Shown piece by piece: positions 9,227 through 22,328 of a DNA stretch of 64,000 bases. The stretch is from assembly GCA_002989075.1 (NCBI GenBank), contig PSQN01000007.1, forward strand, positions 946,558 to 1,010,557. The letters run 5' to 3'. A model generated the notes under the pieces. That model was not told where the DNA came from. It made no database searches and saw nothing but the letters and a program-made list of their open reading frames with translations. Position numbers and translations under genes: made by a program. Position 1 is the stretch's first letter. Each line of letters starts with the position of its first letter. The DNA comes from Arthonia radiata (Eukaryota; Ascomycota; Arthoniomycetes; Arthoniales; Arthoniaceae).

Positions 9227-11688
9227 ATGCTCTCGAGGTCGACTGTGAGGTGTCAAAGACATGTGAACAGCGCGGCCGCCTTGCTTCTTCGTCAGGCACG
9301 GCATCAAAGTAATACCACATTTGAACGTGCGCCAGAAAATCACATACACGTTCTTGAGCGCTCTCGAAGACGACCAAGACGAAATATGACTTCAGTGGCG
9401 ACGCCATCCGCCGAGTCACTGCATTTGCAGAATGAGCTGCACAAAAGCCGGAGCCCGTATGTAAGTTTCTAAGCCTCCGGCAATATATCATTGCTGGCCA
9501 CGCTCACGCATAATCCGACGTATAGGTGAGAGGGCATATGCACAATCCAGTCGCGTGGCAAAACTGGACACCAGAAACGCTCGCCCTAGCCAAGAAGCAC
9601 AACAAGCTGCTCTTCGTGAGCATCGGCTATGCAGCTTGTCATTGGTGCCATGTCATGGAGCGCGAGAGCTTTGAGAACGACCACATTGCAGACGTGCTGA
9701 ACAAGCATTTCATTCCAATAAAGATCGATCGCGAAGAACGGCCTGATATTGATCGTATCTATATGCAGTACGTTCAGGCCACGACAGGCCACGGCGGATG
9801 GCCCATGAACGTTTTCATCACGCCGGACCTCGAGCCTGTCTTCGGTGGCACGTACTGGCCGGGCCCAGACGCCCACGCTGTCCAACATGGAGCGCATCCT
9901 GGCTTCCTTGGCATTTTAGAGAGGGTAAAGACGCTATGGGAGACTCAGCGCGAGCGATGCCTCGAATCTGCCAAGAGCGTATCAGAACAGCTGAAGGAGT
10001 TCGCTCAGGAAGGCACCCTTAACTCGGCGCGAGCGACACCTGGTGACACCGATGCGCCGGAGCTAGAGCTACTCGAAGAAGCTGCTGCACACTACGAACA
10101 CAAGTATGACAAGACATACGGCGGGTTCGGCGGCGCGCCCAAGTTTCCGACCCCATCGAATCTAAGCTTCTTGCTATCGCTGAGTCGATGTCCGGCGGAG
10201 GTACAAGATATTGTCGGCCGCGATGATTGTGCACACGCCCAGGAAATGGTTCTGCACACGCTACGCTGTATCAACCGAGGCGGTATTCATGATCAGATCG
10301 GCAGCGGCTTCGCACGATACTCGGTTACTAAAGACTGGAGCCTGCCACATTTCGAGAAGATGCTGTATGACCAACCACAATTGCTCAACGCGTATTTGGA
10401 CGCTTTCTTGTTGACTGGCGATGCCGAGATGCTCGGTGCTGTCTACGACATTGTTACATATCTGACAAGCCCACCCATGGCAGCGCCTGCAGGTGGCTTC
10501 TATTCGTCGGAGGATGCCGATTCACTTTACCAGCGCCAGGATAAAGAGAAGCGCGAGGGCGCCTTCTACGTCTGGACAGCTCGCGAGCTGAAACAGATTC
10601 TGGGAGAGAAGGGTGCAAAGATCGTTGGAGGGTTCTACGGTGTCAAAGAAACCGGCAACGTTGCGCCCGAACACGATGCCCACGATGAACTCCTCAATCA
10701 GAATGTGCTTTCAATCGTGACTAGCACGGATGCCTTAGCTAAAGAGCATGGAGTCTCGGGAGAGGAGATCATGCAAACGATTAAGACAGGCCGCAAGAAG
10801 CTCTTGGAGCATCGAGATCGAGAGCGACCGAGACCTGGTCTGGATGACAAAATCGTTGTTGGCTGGAACGGGCTTGCGATTGGCGCGCTCGCCCGAGCAA
10901 GTTCTGTCCTGCAAAGTATACCCGGAAGCGAGCAGGCAAGGGAATCTCTCGATGCTGCAATCAAGGCAGCGAACTTCATCAGGGATGAGCTTTTCGATGC
11001 AAAGACAGGTGAGATGATTAGGGTTTATCGTGAAGGTAAGGGAGACGCACCTGCTTTTGCGGATGACTACGCGTACCTCATCCAAGGATTGATTGAGTTA
11101 TACGAGGCTACATTTGATGATCAGTGGCTGGATTTTGCAGATACCTTGCAGAAAACACAGAACCGACTCTTCTGGGACGCGAAAAGCGGAGGTTTCTTCT
11201 CGACCAAGGCTGGTCAAGCTGATACGCTGCTTCGACTCAAAGATGGCATGGACGGTGCTGAGCCTTCCACGAACGGTGTCTCCACGTCGAACTTGTGGCG
11301 GCTCGGGTCCGTGCTAGAAGACGAGAGCTATACTTCGCTAGCGAGAAAGACTTGCGATGCGTTCAACACTGAGATGACACAGCACCCGTTCTTATTCAGT
11401 AGCATGATGGGCTCTGTAGTCGCGAGCAGATTAGGCGGCACAAGGAGTGTAGTGATATGTGGTGAGGGCAAGGCGGTCGAGGACGCGATCGCGAAGTCCA
11501 GATTGAGGCTCAAGGTCAATACTACGATTGCACGTCGAGGCGGGGCCTCAAAGAGCAAGTGGCTTGAGAACAGGAACGAGCTGATCGCAGCAATGAAGCC
11601 AGACAAGCCGAGTGTCCAGGTGTGCGAAGGTGGTGTCTGCAAAGAAGAGCTCGGCGCTTCAGAAGCTGAGAAAGCGCTTGAAACTTGA
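9227..11688 (+). CDS. Thioredoxin-fold DUF255 protein (SPATA20/YyaL family)
   Basis: Exons 9227-9460 and 9526-11688 give 798 aa, as usual for this family. The 65-bp intron has GTAAGT and TATAG signals, and it joins SRSPY to VRGHMHNPVAWQNW, the hallmark start of the domain. The thioredoxin-like motif C116-H-W-C119 sits in YAACHWCHVMERESFEND. Later blocks are GGFGGAPKFPTPSNLSFLL, SLPHFEKMLYDQPQLLNAY, GGFYSSEDADS and LDDKIVVGWNGLAIGALARA, which form the N-acylglucosamine-epimerase-like (alpha/alpha)6 barrel. The activity is not established for the family; a redox or sugar-modifying role has been suggested. The first 25 residues are Arg/Ser/Ala-rich without acidic residues, like a mitochondrial presequence. 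A second in-frame ATG at 9386 would yield a form without it. Confidence 0.93.
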
Positions 11689-12239
11689 GAATCCGATTTG
11701 GATGATATTCAGTGGATGTGAAAGCCGTTTGATCATGCCGCAAAGGCACGAAATGACACCTCACATCATTTTGGATGCTTCTCGTGCTCTACCCATAGTG
11801 AAAGGCTCATCTCGTCCTGTGTCGCATTATCACATTAGGACATGGATGTGAGGCCCTCGCGTGAGGATTGAAGACTGCCGGTCATTGCTCGGCACAGAGT
11901 AGCTCGCGCTAGATAATTTCCTATATGGGCAACCTTACGTATGGAAGCGATGCATCTCCCGTCACCTCCAAGGAGGCGTGTCAACAATATCTCTTGGAAA
12001 AACCTCGTCCAAAAATCTACGTCTTCGCGCTGTGAGCCAAGAACTTCTTTACAGAGGCTTTGAAGCCACTCCTCCCGCTGATGCCAACAAAAAGTCCCCA
12101 ATGCCCCACCCCATAGTTTGAGCGGCGTCGACTCACGATCCAGCCTCGGCCGTGTGCCGTCGAGCAGCCTCCATTGACTCTTGCAATACCGAAGACGCTC
12201 GACTGTCCGCGGGCAACGTGCCGGCAGCATCTGGTAGCG
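11689..12239. other. intergenic region, no gene seen
   Basis: This is the 3' flank of the DUF255 gene and the promoter of the demethylase gene. A 170-codon antisense frame at 11835-12347 has no recognisable similarity and overlaps the start of the demethylase gene, so I do not call it. Confidence 0.5.
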
Positions 12240-15200
12240 ATGGCGACCACAGATGTTGCTCAGTCGATAGAGACTCAGAATGTTCCTGAACACAAGCCTA
12301 TGACCCCTCCCACCAGCGAAGAGGGGCGCAAGCCAGACGCACCACATTCAGATTTGTCCGATCTCGACCTCGACGACGATGACGAAGAGATTGAACCCGC
12401 TTATTACTACGATGGCGGCAAGATACCAGTCTTTGAACCTGTAAGGGATTCCCCACGTCCTCATTGGGCGACCCCTCCGCACAGAGCAGGCACTAACACG
12501 TCTACTCAGACCACGGACCAGTTTCGCGATTTCAGGCGTTTCATTGACAAGATCGATCACCATGGTATGAAGTCTGGCATCGTAAAGGTAGTGCCGCCGA
12601 AAGAATGGTAGGTCGCGATTAGGCATGATACAAGACGAAACCCATTTACTGACGGTACATTTAGGACCGAGTCGCTGCCCGCCCTTGACGAAGCTGTCAA
12701 GACCATCAAAGTCAAGAACCCAATTACACAAGAGTTCAGTGGCATGCATGGTACCTTCACCCAAGCAAACATCGAAAAACAGCGGTCCTACAACCTTCCT
12801 CAGTGGAAGGCTTTGACTGAAGAGACGCAACATCAGCCACCTGCCAGACGAGGAGAGCGTCGCAAGCAGGCTGAGAAGCCCACCAGAGCTGCAGCTACTC
12901 GCAACAGGGCTTCGGGCCGTAACGAATCCGGCGAGCCCCCTCTGAAGCGCGGTCGAGGTCGGCCACGCAGGGACCAGCCGGCTCGGGCACAATCGCAAGC
13001 AGACGATGACGATGACACCAGCAGTCGCGAGTCGTCCACTGTACGTGCACCGCCAACCCCGACGTCACCGGAAACCAAACCAGCACCAGCGAAGAAGCAG
13101 AAGGCTCCGGCGAAGAAGCGTGGCGCTACGGGCGGGCGACCAAAAGCCGCACAAGCCAAGTCAATTACCGAGCGCCGTAAATACAACCAGGCTGTGACGG
13201 AAGAAGAGATCGATCATGAAGCGTTCGAAGATTTCGATTATCGTTTCCATGGCAATGATGAGTTCACCAAAGAACGATGTGCCGAACTCGAGAATCTCTA
13301 CTGGAAGAGCTTGACATTCGCGCCGCCAATGTATGGTGCGGACATGCCGGGCGGGTTGTTCGAGGAATCTCAGGATGTCTGGAACGTGGCAAAGCTCCCC
13401 AGTCTGCTTGACGTCATTGGCCAGAAGGTGCCCGGTGTCAACACAGCGTATCTGTATCTTGGTATGTGGAAGGCCACTTTTGCCTGGCATCTCGAGGATG
13501 TCGATCTCTATTCGATCAATTACATCCACTTCGGTGCACCAAAGCAGTGGTACAGCATATCACAGGAGGACGCGCGCAAGTTTGAAAAGGTAATGAAGGA
13601 CGTGTGGCCGAACGATTCAAAAAACTGCAGTCAGTTTCTGCGACACAAGACCTACCTCATCTCGCCAAATCTGCTCAAGGAGAAGGGTATCACCGTCAAT
13701 CGCTTGGTGCACAACGAAGGCGAGTTCGTCATCACATATCCCTACGGCTATCACTCTGGGTACAACCTTGGTTACAATTGTGCTGAGTCCGTCAACTTCG
13801 CTACCGATGCTTGGCTTGATTATGGCAAGATTGCGAAGAAGTGCGAGTGCGAAGCCGATAGCGTATGGGTTGATGTCTACGACATTGAGCGCAAGCTAAG
13901 AGGAGAGCCGACACCTGAGTATTATGAAGAGACTGACGACGATGAGGAGCTCGACGAAGAGACAGGCCTTCCCACCCCTCCTGCGAGCGTCGCCGGCAAA
14001 GGCAAAGGTCAGGCTGGCAAACGCAAGCGTGGACCAGCTCCTGTTCCGCAGAAGAAAGTCAAGAAGATCAAGATCCGCATCCGCGCCAACCGAAACGAGC
14101 CATGTTGCTTGTGTCCCAATGACATGCCTTTCTATCCACTACTGCCAACAGACACTGGGAAGCAAGCTCATGAGATTTGCGCGCTTTATACCAAGGAGAC
14201 TTCGATCACAGAAGACGAATCAGGAAAGAGAACCATCCGTGGTGTAAATAACATCGACAAAGCGCGGCTAGAACTCAAGTGCAATCTTTGCCGGTCCAAA
14301 AAGGGCGCTTGCTTTCAGTGCTCCGAAAAGAAATGTGTTAGAGCCTATCATGCGACTTGTGCCGGAGGAGGTGGTGTCCGCGTGGATTTTGGGCCAACGC
14401 CAGTGCTGTATACAGAAGATGGTACTGAGTACTACCAAGAGCTTTTTGATTACCGGTGCCGATTCCACCGCAACAAGAGGCCAAACTGGAAGGCATTCAA
14501 TGCAGAGCCTTTGGAGACCAACAAGATCATTAAGCGGTACATGGACAAGGTTCAGCCGGGCGACGTGATACAAGCGCAGATGCTTACGAACTTGGGGCCG
14601 GAGAATAAGCGAACCCTCGGTGACATCTGGGGTGGCGTCCTTATTGAAAAGCGTCCTGCTGAGCAGACTGTTGTGCTTGACATCCTACCTGACGGTGATC
14701 GCTTTGAGGTTGAGTACAAGTGGATTCTGGCTCCTGACCTCGAAGACCCGAAGCAGCCGAAGCCATCGCCACACGCCAAGCTGTTACCTCCAGAGCTCGA
14801 GGCGGAATTTCAGGCGGAGTATGACAAGGGTCATCGACCACCGCGAGCTGAAGATGCATTCATCGAAGGTCACACTTGGGCCGAGTACTCCTCCGAGCAC
14901 ATCCCTAAGAATACGGATCAGGTGAAAGTCGATCTTTCGCAGAAGAACAAATTGTGGTACTACTTAGGTGGCCACTCCACGGAAACGAGGGCAGCCTTCA
15001 CGGAAGATTTGAACAAACAAAGAGCAAACGCTACGGCAAATTTCATAGACAGTGTTCGACCAAGATACGTACCTCCGCTAACCAACGCGCCTCTCCATAC
15101 CATTCAGCCACCCAGGCCCGCATATCAAAGCAGTACCGTCAGACCCTATTCAGGTCAGCAACTACAGCCAGCTAGTGTAACCCAGAATCCATACATGACC

Positions 15201-15887
15201 AACGGTCAGTCTTTGCAAGCGAGACCTGCAAACGTGGCAGCTCCTCCACCGAAGACGCCGGCGCAGCAGCCACAGAGCGCAATGAGCAATATTCCTGGCT
15301 ACTATCCCGCACAGCGCCAGAACCCGTATATGCAAAATCTACCATACGGAGCTGGTGGTAACCGCGTGAATCCGTCCCCATACATGCAAAGACCACAGTA
15401 CACACCACCAAGCAACCCCTATCCACGCCCACCACAACTAACTGCCACTCCGCGTCAAGCAAGCAACGCCTCTATGTCGCCACCCGCAACTTCTCCAATT
15501 AGCCAAGGATTCCCAGCTGGCAGCCCGCAATTCCCAGCACGTTCCAACTCGATTTCGTCGCAAACAGCAGCTCCGACGCCATCAAGGTCGAATTCTACAA
15601 GCACGGCCGCGACGTCTATGACGCCGAGCTCTGCCTACCAATACCGCTCAGAATATTCACCGCTCATCGACTACATCGATCACCTCAAGAAGTATCCGTA
15701 CCTCAAAGACGCGTGGATGAGGAAGCCAAAGTCCTATCACACCGCGTACGACCCGTCAGCTGAGAATGGCTTTGCGGCGCGCTTCCAGAACGCGGCCACG
15801 ACATCCGTGATGCCGAGGCCGGGTACTGGTAGTCGTCCCGGCTCTTCCAGCTTGCCTCAGCAGCCACCTAATGGTCTGCCAAGGTGA
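12240..15887 (+). CDS. KDM4-like JmjN/JmjC histone demethylase with PHD fingers
   Basis: Three exons (12240-12440, 12510-12607, 12665-15887) give 1173 aa. This is a nuclear Fe(II)/2-oxoglutarate-dependent demethylase expected to act on H3K9/H3K36 methylation. JmjN (about residues 63-100) includes IPVFEP joined to TTDQFRDFRRFIDKIDHHG. An AT-hook-like KRGRGRPRR lies at about 194-202. JmjC (about 346-490) has the iron ligands H375 and E377 in FAWHLEDVDLYS and H463 in YPYGYHSGYNLGYNCAESVN, so it should be active. A C4HC3 PHD/extended PHD block follows (PCCLCPND to YHATCAGGGG, about 580-680). The tail is disordered and Pro/Gln/Ser-rich. The first intron (69 bp, CTAAC branch) has no in-frame stop, so retention would silently add 23 residues inside JmjN. 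The start is the first ATG in frame (12240). Aspergillus kdmA is the likely orthologue type. Confidence 0.93.
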
Positions 15888-16536
15888 GGATGACGTTGAT
15901 GTGGTTACAGACCGAGGAATCGAGTGTCTTTTGTCAGCAATGGGAGGCTAATCTGCTTTTTGGTTCTGGAGTCAGAGATCCAACGCCGCTCGATGGGATG
16001 AAGCGGCATGCGTTCACCGCTTTGCGCAGGGTTATGTATAAGACGAGAGCATCCACTCTGACTGAGTACTTCGATATGTGTATAATGAGTTGAAATGATT
16101 TATTGCTTCGCACAAATCCTCATATTTGCAATTGGGCCTCTGAATCCCCGTACACCTTCGTCCTAAATCAACTCTACAAAGCGGTAAAACGTTGTGGATG
16201 TTTTTTGGGCGCTGAGACTCAGGGTAGTCCATACCCTGGCCAGCAATCTGATGAGCTCGGACGAAGCGTTTGCTAAGTTCAGAATCACCTCAATTCATTT
16301 GCAACCCTTCATAAACCGTATCTGGCAGAGCGCTGCTGTAAAGCGGCGTCTGTTGTGTTAGCGAGCTTCATCGCCCCTTAAAATACCTCCACATCTGCCT
16401 CATCGCAGCGGTTACATGGCATCGTTCTCCTGAGCCCTTCCAGGCCGACAACGTTCGAAGTTGCTTTTCCGCTCCACCGACGAATCGCTGCGAACATCTA
16501 GAGCCTAGACGTATAGATTGCAACCCGTGCTCGACC
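15888..16536. other. intergenic region, no gene seen
   Basis: This is the 3' flank of the demethylase gene and the promoter of EDE1. No convincing ORF or RNA gene was found. Confidence 0.5.
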
Positions 16537-19500
16537 ATGTCTGAGCTCAGTATGAATCAGTCCCTGCGCCAACGTTTAGATCAGTTTGGCTGACCAGGCC
16601 TGCAGCTCAAGCCAGTCTCAACCTCACACCCGAAGAACGCCGCGCCTACGGTTTTCTGTTCCAGCAAGCAGACTCAGAAGGCTTGGGTGTGGTGCCCGGC
16701 GAGGTTGCGGTCACATTCTTCGAAAAGACGAAGCTCGATTCTGGGGTCCTCGGCGAAGTAAGCGAAGGCAAGCGACTATGCACAGGAGTGTCATTGACGG
16801 CGACCACAGATATGGCAGATTGGTGATTCTGAAAACCGCGGCCTTCTCACGCCCGCGGGATTCAGCGCCGTCCTACGGTTGATCGGGCACTGTCAAGCTG
16901 GACGCAGTGCGAACTTAGAGCTCGCAAAGCAACGTGCGTAAAGCCTTTCTGGGACGCGTGGGAAAACGCAAGTGATTGACATTGGTACAGCTGGTCCCCT
17001 CCCGAAATTTGACGGCATCACACTCCCCGGTCAAGGATCACAACTACCTCCGCCGCCGCCTGGAGGTCCTGTCAGAGTGCCTCCACTTTCTCCTGACAAA
17101 GTAAACGAATATGGCTCGCTTTTCGAGAAGACTGGTGCACGAGATGGCTTGTTGGCCGGTAAGAGGCACACGTTGCTTTTGTTGACGGATAAAGCAGCAC
17201 TGACAGATCAGCAGGTGACGCCGCAAGCCAGATCTTCAAGAATTCGAGGTTGTCAAACGAAGTACTAGGGCAGGTCTGGGGCCTTGCAGATCGAGATGCT
17301 CGAGGATCACTGAATCAAACCGAGTTCGTCGTCGCGATGCATCTTTTGGCCTCTGTGCGCAGTGGGAACATGAGGACTGTACCGCAAACACTACCGGCAG
17401 GCTTATGGGATGCCGCAGCGCGAAAAGGTGGTGCTCCGTCAGCAGCGGGTATACCGCGACAATTTACTGGCCCAGGTCCGCAGCGAACACAAAGTCCTTT
17501 GGCTCGCCAGGCTATTGGCGCAGCTCCTCTCTCAGCACAGTCTACTGGGAACGACTGGCTGATCACACCACAAGACAAGGCACGGTTTGATTCACAATTT
17601 GCGAATCTGGATAAGCCAGGCCGTGGCTATATTACTGGGGACCAGGCGGTAGCATATTTTAGCACTTCTGGACTGTCGGAGGATGCCTTGGCCACTATCT
17701 GGGATCTCGCTGATATCAATTCCGAGGGTCAGCTCAATCGAGATGAGTTTGCTGTGGCTATGTATCTGATTCGACAAGAGCGAAGCAAAGTCACAGGGAG
17801 AGGCAATCTGCCTTCGACGTTGCCACCGAGACTCATACCGCCTAGCATGCGCAGGCAGACCATTGCGCCCTCGCAGCCTACGGCACCGGCGTTCGACAAC
17901 GCTGCGAACGCACCCGCACAGCCAAAGTCTGCTGCAGACGACCTTTTCGGCTTGGATGCTATGTCCGATGTACCGCAGAAGCCGATGCAACCGCAGGCTC
18001 AGGACCCGTTCGCCAGCGACAGACCATCAAGCCCTCCACAGTCAGCAGTCCAATCTCGAGCGCCCATCGCTGGGACGGGGCAATTCAAGCCATTTCAGCC
18101 TACTTCGTCATTCGGGCAAGGACTGGCCTCGCAAAACACAGGAGGCTCAATCGCCTCAACTCAATCATCTGCCCGGGGCGCACCGCAAGCAGGCGCAGGA
18201 CATGATGACTTGCTTGGCGACACTGACCCTGAAATCAACAAGAGATTCAATTCAGACACCACCGAATTAGCCAACATGTCCAATCAGGTCGGAACGTTAC
18301 GAAACCAGATGACGGAAACTCAGAACAAGAAGGCGACACACGAGCGCGATTTAAGAGCTACGAGCGAACAAAAGCGAGAGCTTGAGACTCGCCTCGCCCA
18401 ATTTCGCACTCAATTTGAGCAGGAGGTGCGCGAAGTGAGATCACTTGAGGAGCGTCTGACCGCCTCGCGCACCGACACGAAGAACCTTCAGAACAGTCTT
18501 GCCATGCTCGAAGGCCAGCAAGCAGATCTCAGAAATCAGCATCAGCAACTATCCCAAGCCTTCGAAGCTGATCAAAGAGAAAACGCTCAGCTCAAGGAAA
18601 GGACTAGCCAGATCAACACTGAGATCGCCCAGCTAAAGCCAGCTCTAGAGAAGTTGAAAAACGATGCACGACAGCAAAAGGGTATGGTGGCTATCAACAA
18701 GAAGCAGCTATCGACCAATGAGGGTAACAGAGATGAGTTGAGTAGCGAGAAGACGGCTTTGGAGAAGTCTCTGAACGAAAGTCGGTCACAAAGTTCGGAA
18801 TTGAGTCGAGACTTACCCACGAACGTTGCAAGTCCTACTGCAAGCGTTGTCAGCCCAGGTCCTACTACGGGCCAGAGTATGAACCCTTTCTTCCGAAAAC
18901 CCTCGTCACAGTCTGTGGACAGAACAGGCTCAGCCAGCTCCCCACGTCAGGACTATAGCTCTACACCAGGTGCAGGTCCTGCTGCTTTTGAGAGTTTTTT
19001 CGGTCCCAGCGATCCTACTTCGAAGCCGCATACGCCCGCACCCCCGACCACTTTTGGCAATTCTGTCCAAGAGGCGCATGAGCAGAGCTCACCGGGGGGT
19101 TCCACACCCATGTCTGGAACAAGGACACCTCCGCCAGAACCACGAGCCGTATCAGCAGAGACGCCCAGTGCGTTCGTTCCACCGGCACCACCCGAGTCGC
19201 GGCAGATCACATCGGCGGCGCTGCCTTTCAGAGCGGGTCATTTGCGGACTGATTCCCCGAGCGCATCCGTGAAGGTCAATCCTCCTGCCAGCCGTTCTGG
19301 TTTCTCGGATGCGGCAGCTCAGTCGACGCCTGGTAACAGCTCAGCAGCTGCATCTGTCAATGGCGATGAGACCCCGTCGAGGTCCATGCCGCCAGTCATA
19401 CCCGCCACGCAAGTGGAGAAACCACCGACCGCTAGAAAGGCTACGGCTGAGCATCATATCCCTGGTTCCTTTCCAGGCGACATTGAGTCTGACACGCGAT

Positions 19501-20922
19501 CGACGCCCACTGCTGGTAGTACCACCAGTGTCAACGATCCGGGCAGAGGCGGAGCTGTGCCTCAGTCTGGTCTCCCTGCGTCATCCGCGACACGAGCGCC
19601 GCCGGGTACTGATGACTTTGATTCTGCATTTGCAAATGCAGACTTACAAAATGCGCCGTCTTCACAAGCTCGTGACCCGTTCGGATTCGACTCGAATAAG
19701 GGCAAAAGCCGGGCAAATCCAGAATTCCCGCCGATTCAAGATTTGCAGCCAGAAGAGGAAAGTGACAGCTCCAGTGAAGACGGGTTTGAAGATAGCTTTG
19801 GCAGCAAGCGTCAAGCTGCGCAAGCTCATCAGGCACCTACTGCCGCAGCATCACTTGTGCCTCAAAGGCCGCAGTTCTCGTCCACGAATTCAGCCGCCAG
19901 TACCTTGCCAACTCCCAACGCGCAAAAGGAGCCACCTACATATGAATCAACGGCATCCGAGCAACATGACAACGTGCAGCTACCGAAACAATACGAAGGC
20001 CTGTTGCCATCCCGCGAAGCTTCTAATCAGTCGCCTGAGACTACCATGCAGTCACCACCGCCGTCCACCTTAGGTCGGGTCACGAGCCTTGGTAGTGGCA
20101 GTGTAGCCAACCATGACACGTTCCCGGTGAATTCAGAGCTTAGGCAACTTTCTCATGAGGTACCTGACAAGAATGCCCCCAAAGACGATTTTGACGCCGC
20201 ATTCGACGATTTGGATGAAGCCAAGGAGGGTGACGATGATGCCTTCGGCGCCTCAACGGGCCGTCAGGGGAACGACGACTTCGACTTTGGCAATCCGCAG
20301 TTTGGCAGCCCAACAGCGACGAGTAGAGCGAACACGCTTTCCAGCAGCATACAGCACACGCCCACGAGTAGCACGCAGCCCAACACGACGATCAGCAATC
20401 TACGGACAGAGACCGAGAGTCATCCTTTCGGCTCGGCCAATGATACGGCATTCGGCGCTCCATCGGTCAGTACGCAAGGTCAGCAAAGCGCAGGTCTGCC
20501 CACCTCAATGTCGGGTCAAGCGCATGACTGGGATGCCATCTTCTCCGGCCTCGATAAGCCCGTCAGTCCTTCTGTCACGTCTAACGGACCTGTCATTCAG
20601 GGCAAGTCGCCTTTCTCGCAGGGTGAAGCACCAACCTCGCCTGCGAATGTTGCGAGCCCAAGCACAAGTGCAGGCCCTGGTTTGCAGCCACCAGGCTCGC
20701 AAGAAAGGCCTGGCGTTGCGAGAGCCATCAGCGCGAGCACTGAGCACGATGATCCTATCCTGAAAAGTCTGACTGGCATGGGATATCCTCGTGAGAAGGC
20801 ACTGGCTGCGCTGGAGAAGTATGATTATAACCTTGAGAAGGTACGTAAAGTCGCGTGAAGTATGAGCTTGACCCTCACTAACATGCATCTAGGCTGCCGA
20901 CTACCTTACATCTGGGAAATAG
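16537..20922 (+). CDS. EDE1: EH-domain endocytic scaffold EDE1 (Eps15-like)
   Basis: This is an early clathrin-mediated endocytosis scaffold of the cell cortex. I build six exons: 16537-16549, 16606-16757, 16810-16933, 16991-17158, 17215-20840 and 20893-20922 (1370 aa). The 13-bp first exon is inferred from GTATGA/CTGCAG signals that join MSEL to TQASLNLTPEERRAYG. EH1 covers about residues 8-100, EH2 about 120-205 (LSPDKVNEYGSLFEKTG, NEVLGQVWGLADRDARG), and EH3 about 268-340 (LITPQDKARFDSQFANLD, LATIWDLADINSEGQLNRDE). EH domains bind Asn-Pro-Phe peptides. A long coiled coil follows (about 500-690), then a disordered Ser/Pro/Gln-rich stretch. A C-terminal UBA domain (about 1330-1370; LTGMGYPREKALAALEKYDY) is completed by the last exon, AADYLTSGK. 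Yeast Ede1 has the same order. The last intron has a CACTAAC branch site. Confidence 0.95.
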
Positions 20923-21426
20923 TCCGCGCGGCAGTGTGATCAGTCCCTCGAGGTACTTCTGAGTGGCCATATCTAGGCCTTAACGTGTATGACTGTGGTT
21001 CTTGGACATAATGGAGCGTTTCAGCGTTTTGTGTGTAGGAGTATATGTACATACCCTTTGATGCCTAGTCCTCTAATAACAAACACCTTACATCAGCAAG
21101 TTACTTCAATCATAGTCTTTGCGATCGTGTCGTTCTCGCTGCGCACACTAAGATTTCACAATAGACGATGCCAAATCATTCAGATAACTTTTGCAGGAAT
21201 GTTCATTCGCTGTCTGATGGTCTCCATGGTACGGCACGCATAGCCTTCCCCACGCAAAGTACTTTTGCGCAACTCCCAGGCCATGCTTTTCAAGGCCTTT
21301 CTGGCGGGCCTGTCTTTTCCGCACTCGACCCGTAGGAAACCTGCACGGCCGATGTCCTTTCCCACGGCCACGTTCGGGCTCTTACCCCATCGCATCTTCT
21401 CCCCCATCCTCGCAGCAACGATTCAT
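20923..21426. other. intergenic region between convergent genes
   Basis: About 500 bp between the EDE1 and CHZ1 stop codons. No ORF of coding character was seen; it should hold both 3' UTRs. Confidence 0.5.
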
Positions 21427-21963
21427 TCATCCCTGCATCTCCTCATCCTCCGCCTGAAAATCCTCGTCATCTTCTGAGTCCTCATCCTCGTCCTCCGGGT
21501 TCTCCGCCGCCGCTTTCGCGAAATCAATCGTCTTCCCGCGCGTCCGCCCGCCCGTCATGATGTTCTCGGTTTCGATCTCCTCGAGGTCGGACTCGTCTTC
21601 GTCGTTGGCGGGGTTGGCGGGGTCTTCGGCTTGGGCCTGTGTGATTGTTAGTTTCTTTAATATGCGGAGGTTGCGCTTGGGGTGTTAGCGCGGTGGTTGG
21701 GGTGGGTGTGTTGAGTGGCTGTGGTTGGGTGGTGTGGGATGGGGGATGGGGAAGGGGGTATAGAAAGGGATAGAGTGGAAGAGGGAAGTGTCGTGTGTGG
21801 GGGAGTGTGCTACCTCTTCTTCCTCCTCCGAGCTGTCCTCTTCGTCGTCATCGTCTTCGCCCATGCTCACGTCTTCTTGTGGTTGTGCGGCTTTGCCTTT
21901 GCCTTTGTCGGCCGCTGTTAGGCCTTCCGCGGTGCTTTGCTGCTCGGAGGGTTGTGCGCTCAT
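21427..21963 (-). CDS. CHZ1: Histone H2A.Z-specific chaperone CHZ1
   Basis: Two exons (21963-21814 and 21636-21427) give 119 aa. CHZ1 binds H2A.Z-H2B dimers and hands them to the SWR1 remodeller. The CHZ motif is clear in exon 2: ENIMTGGRTRGKTIDFAKAA, matching the conserved GGRRTRGKxIDFAKA core (one Arg is missing after GGR). It is flanked by acidic tracts, EDDDDEEDSSEEEEE before and EDEDEDSEDDEDF after. The 177-bp intron is long for this window. Its donor GTAGCA is weak, its acceptor is CACACAG, and the phase is 0. The gene lies head to head with CTF4 (365 bp between start codons). A model without this intron would truncate the protein before the CHZ motif. Confidence 0.9.
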
Positions 21964-22328
21964 GGTGGATGTGGTGTGTGGTGGTGGGTCTCGCGGGGTT
22001 TGCTTGCGCCGTGGATTTCTCAGGGCTGGCTGTGAGAATGCAGAGAGTTTCGCGTCGGGAATGCTGTTTTGGCGAGCTCGGTCAACTGTTCACGAGCAGA
22101 TGGAATTGAGACGAGCAAGTTGGAGGTTGGGCGGAGTTTGGTTTGAACGCGCTAGCTGCGCGCTGGTAGAGCGTATTTATGGCATAGATAGCACCGTTGG
22201 TCACGGTACACAGAGGTTCAGGATCTACTTAACCACGCCCTGTGATCAACGCGTCCTACGATGCGGCGCGTCTTCTTTTCGAAGTCGCTAATCATTGCAG
22301 CAGCAGCTTCAAATTTATAGAGTCAGGT
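21964..22328. promoter_or_regulatory. bidirectional promoter region CHZ1/CTF4
   Basis: These 365 bp separate the divergent start codons of CHZ1 and CTF4. No specific factor site is claimed. Confidence 0.5.

Noticed and set aside
11835-12347. 170-codon antisense ORF upstream of the demethylase
   Set aside because: It overlaps the true demethylase start on the other strand and shows no recognisable domain.
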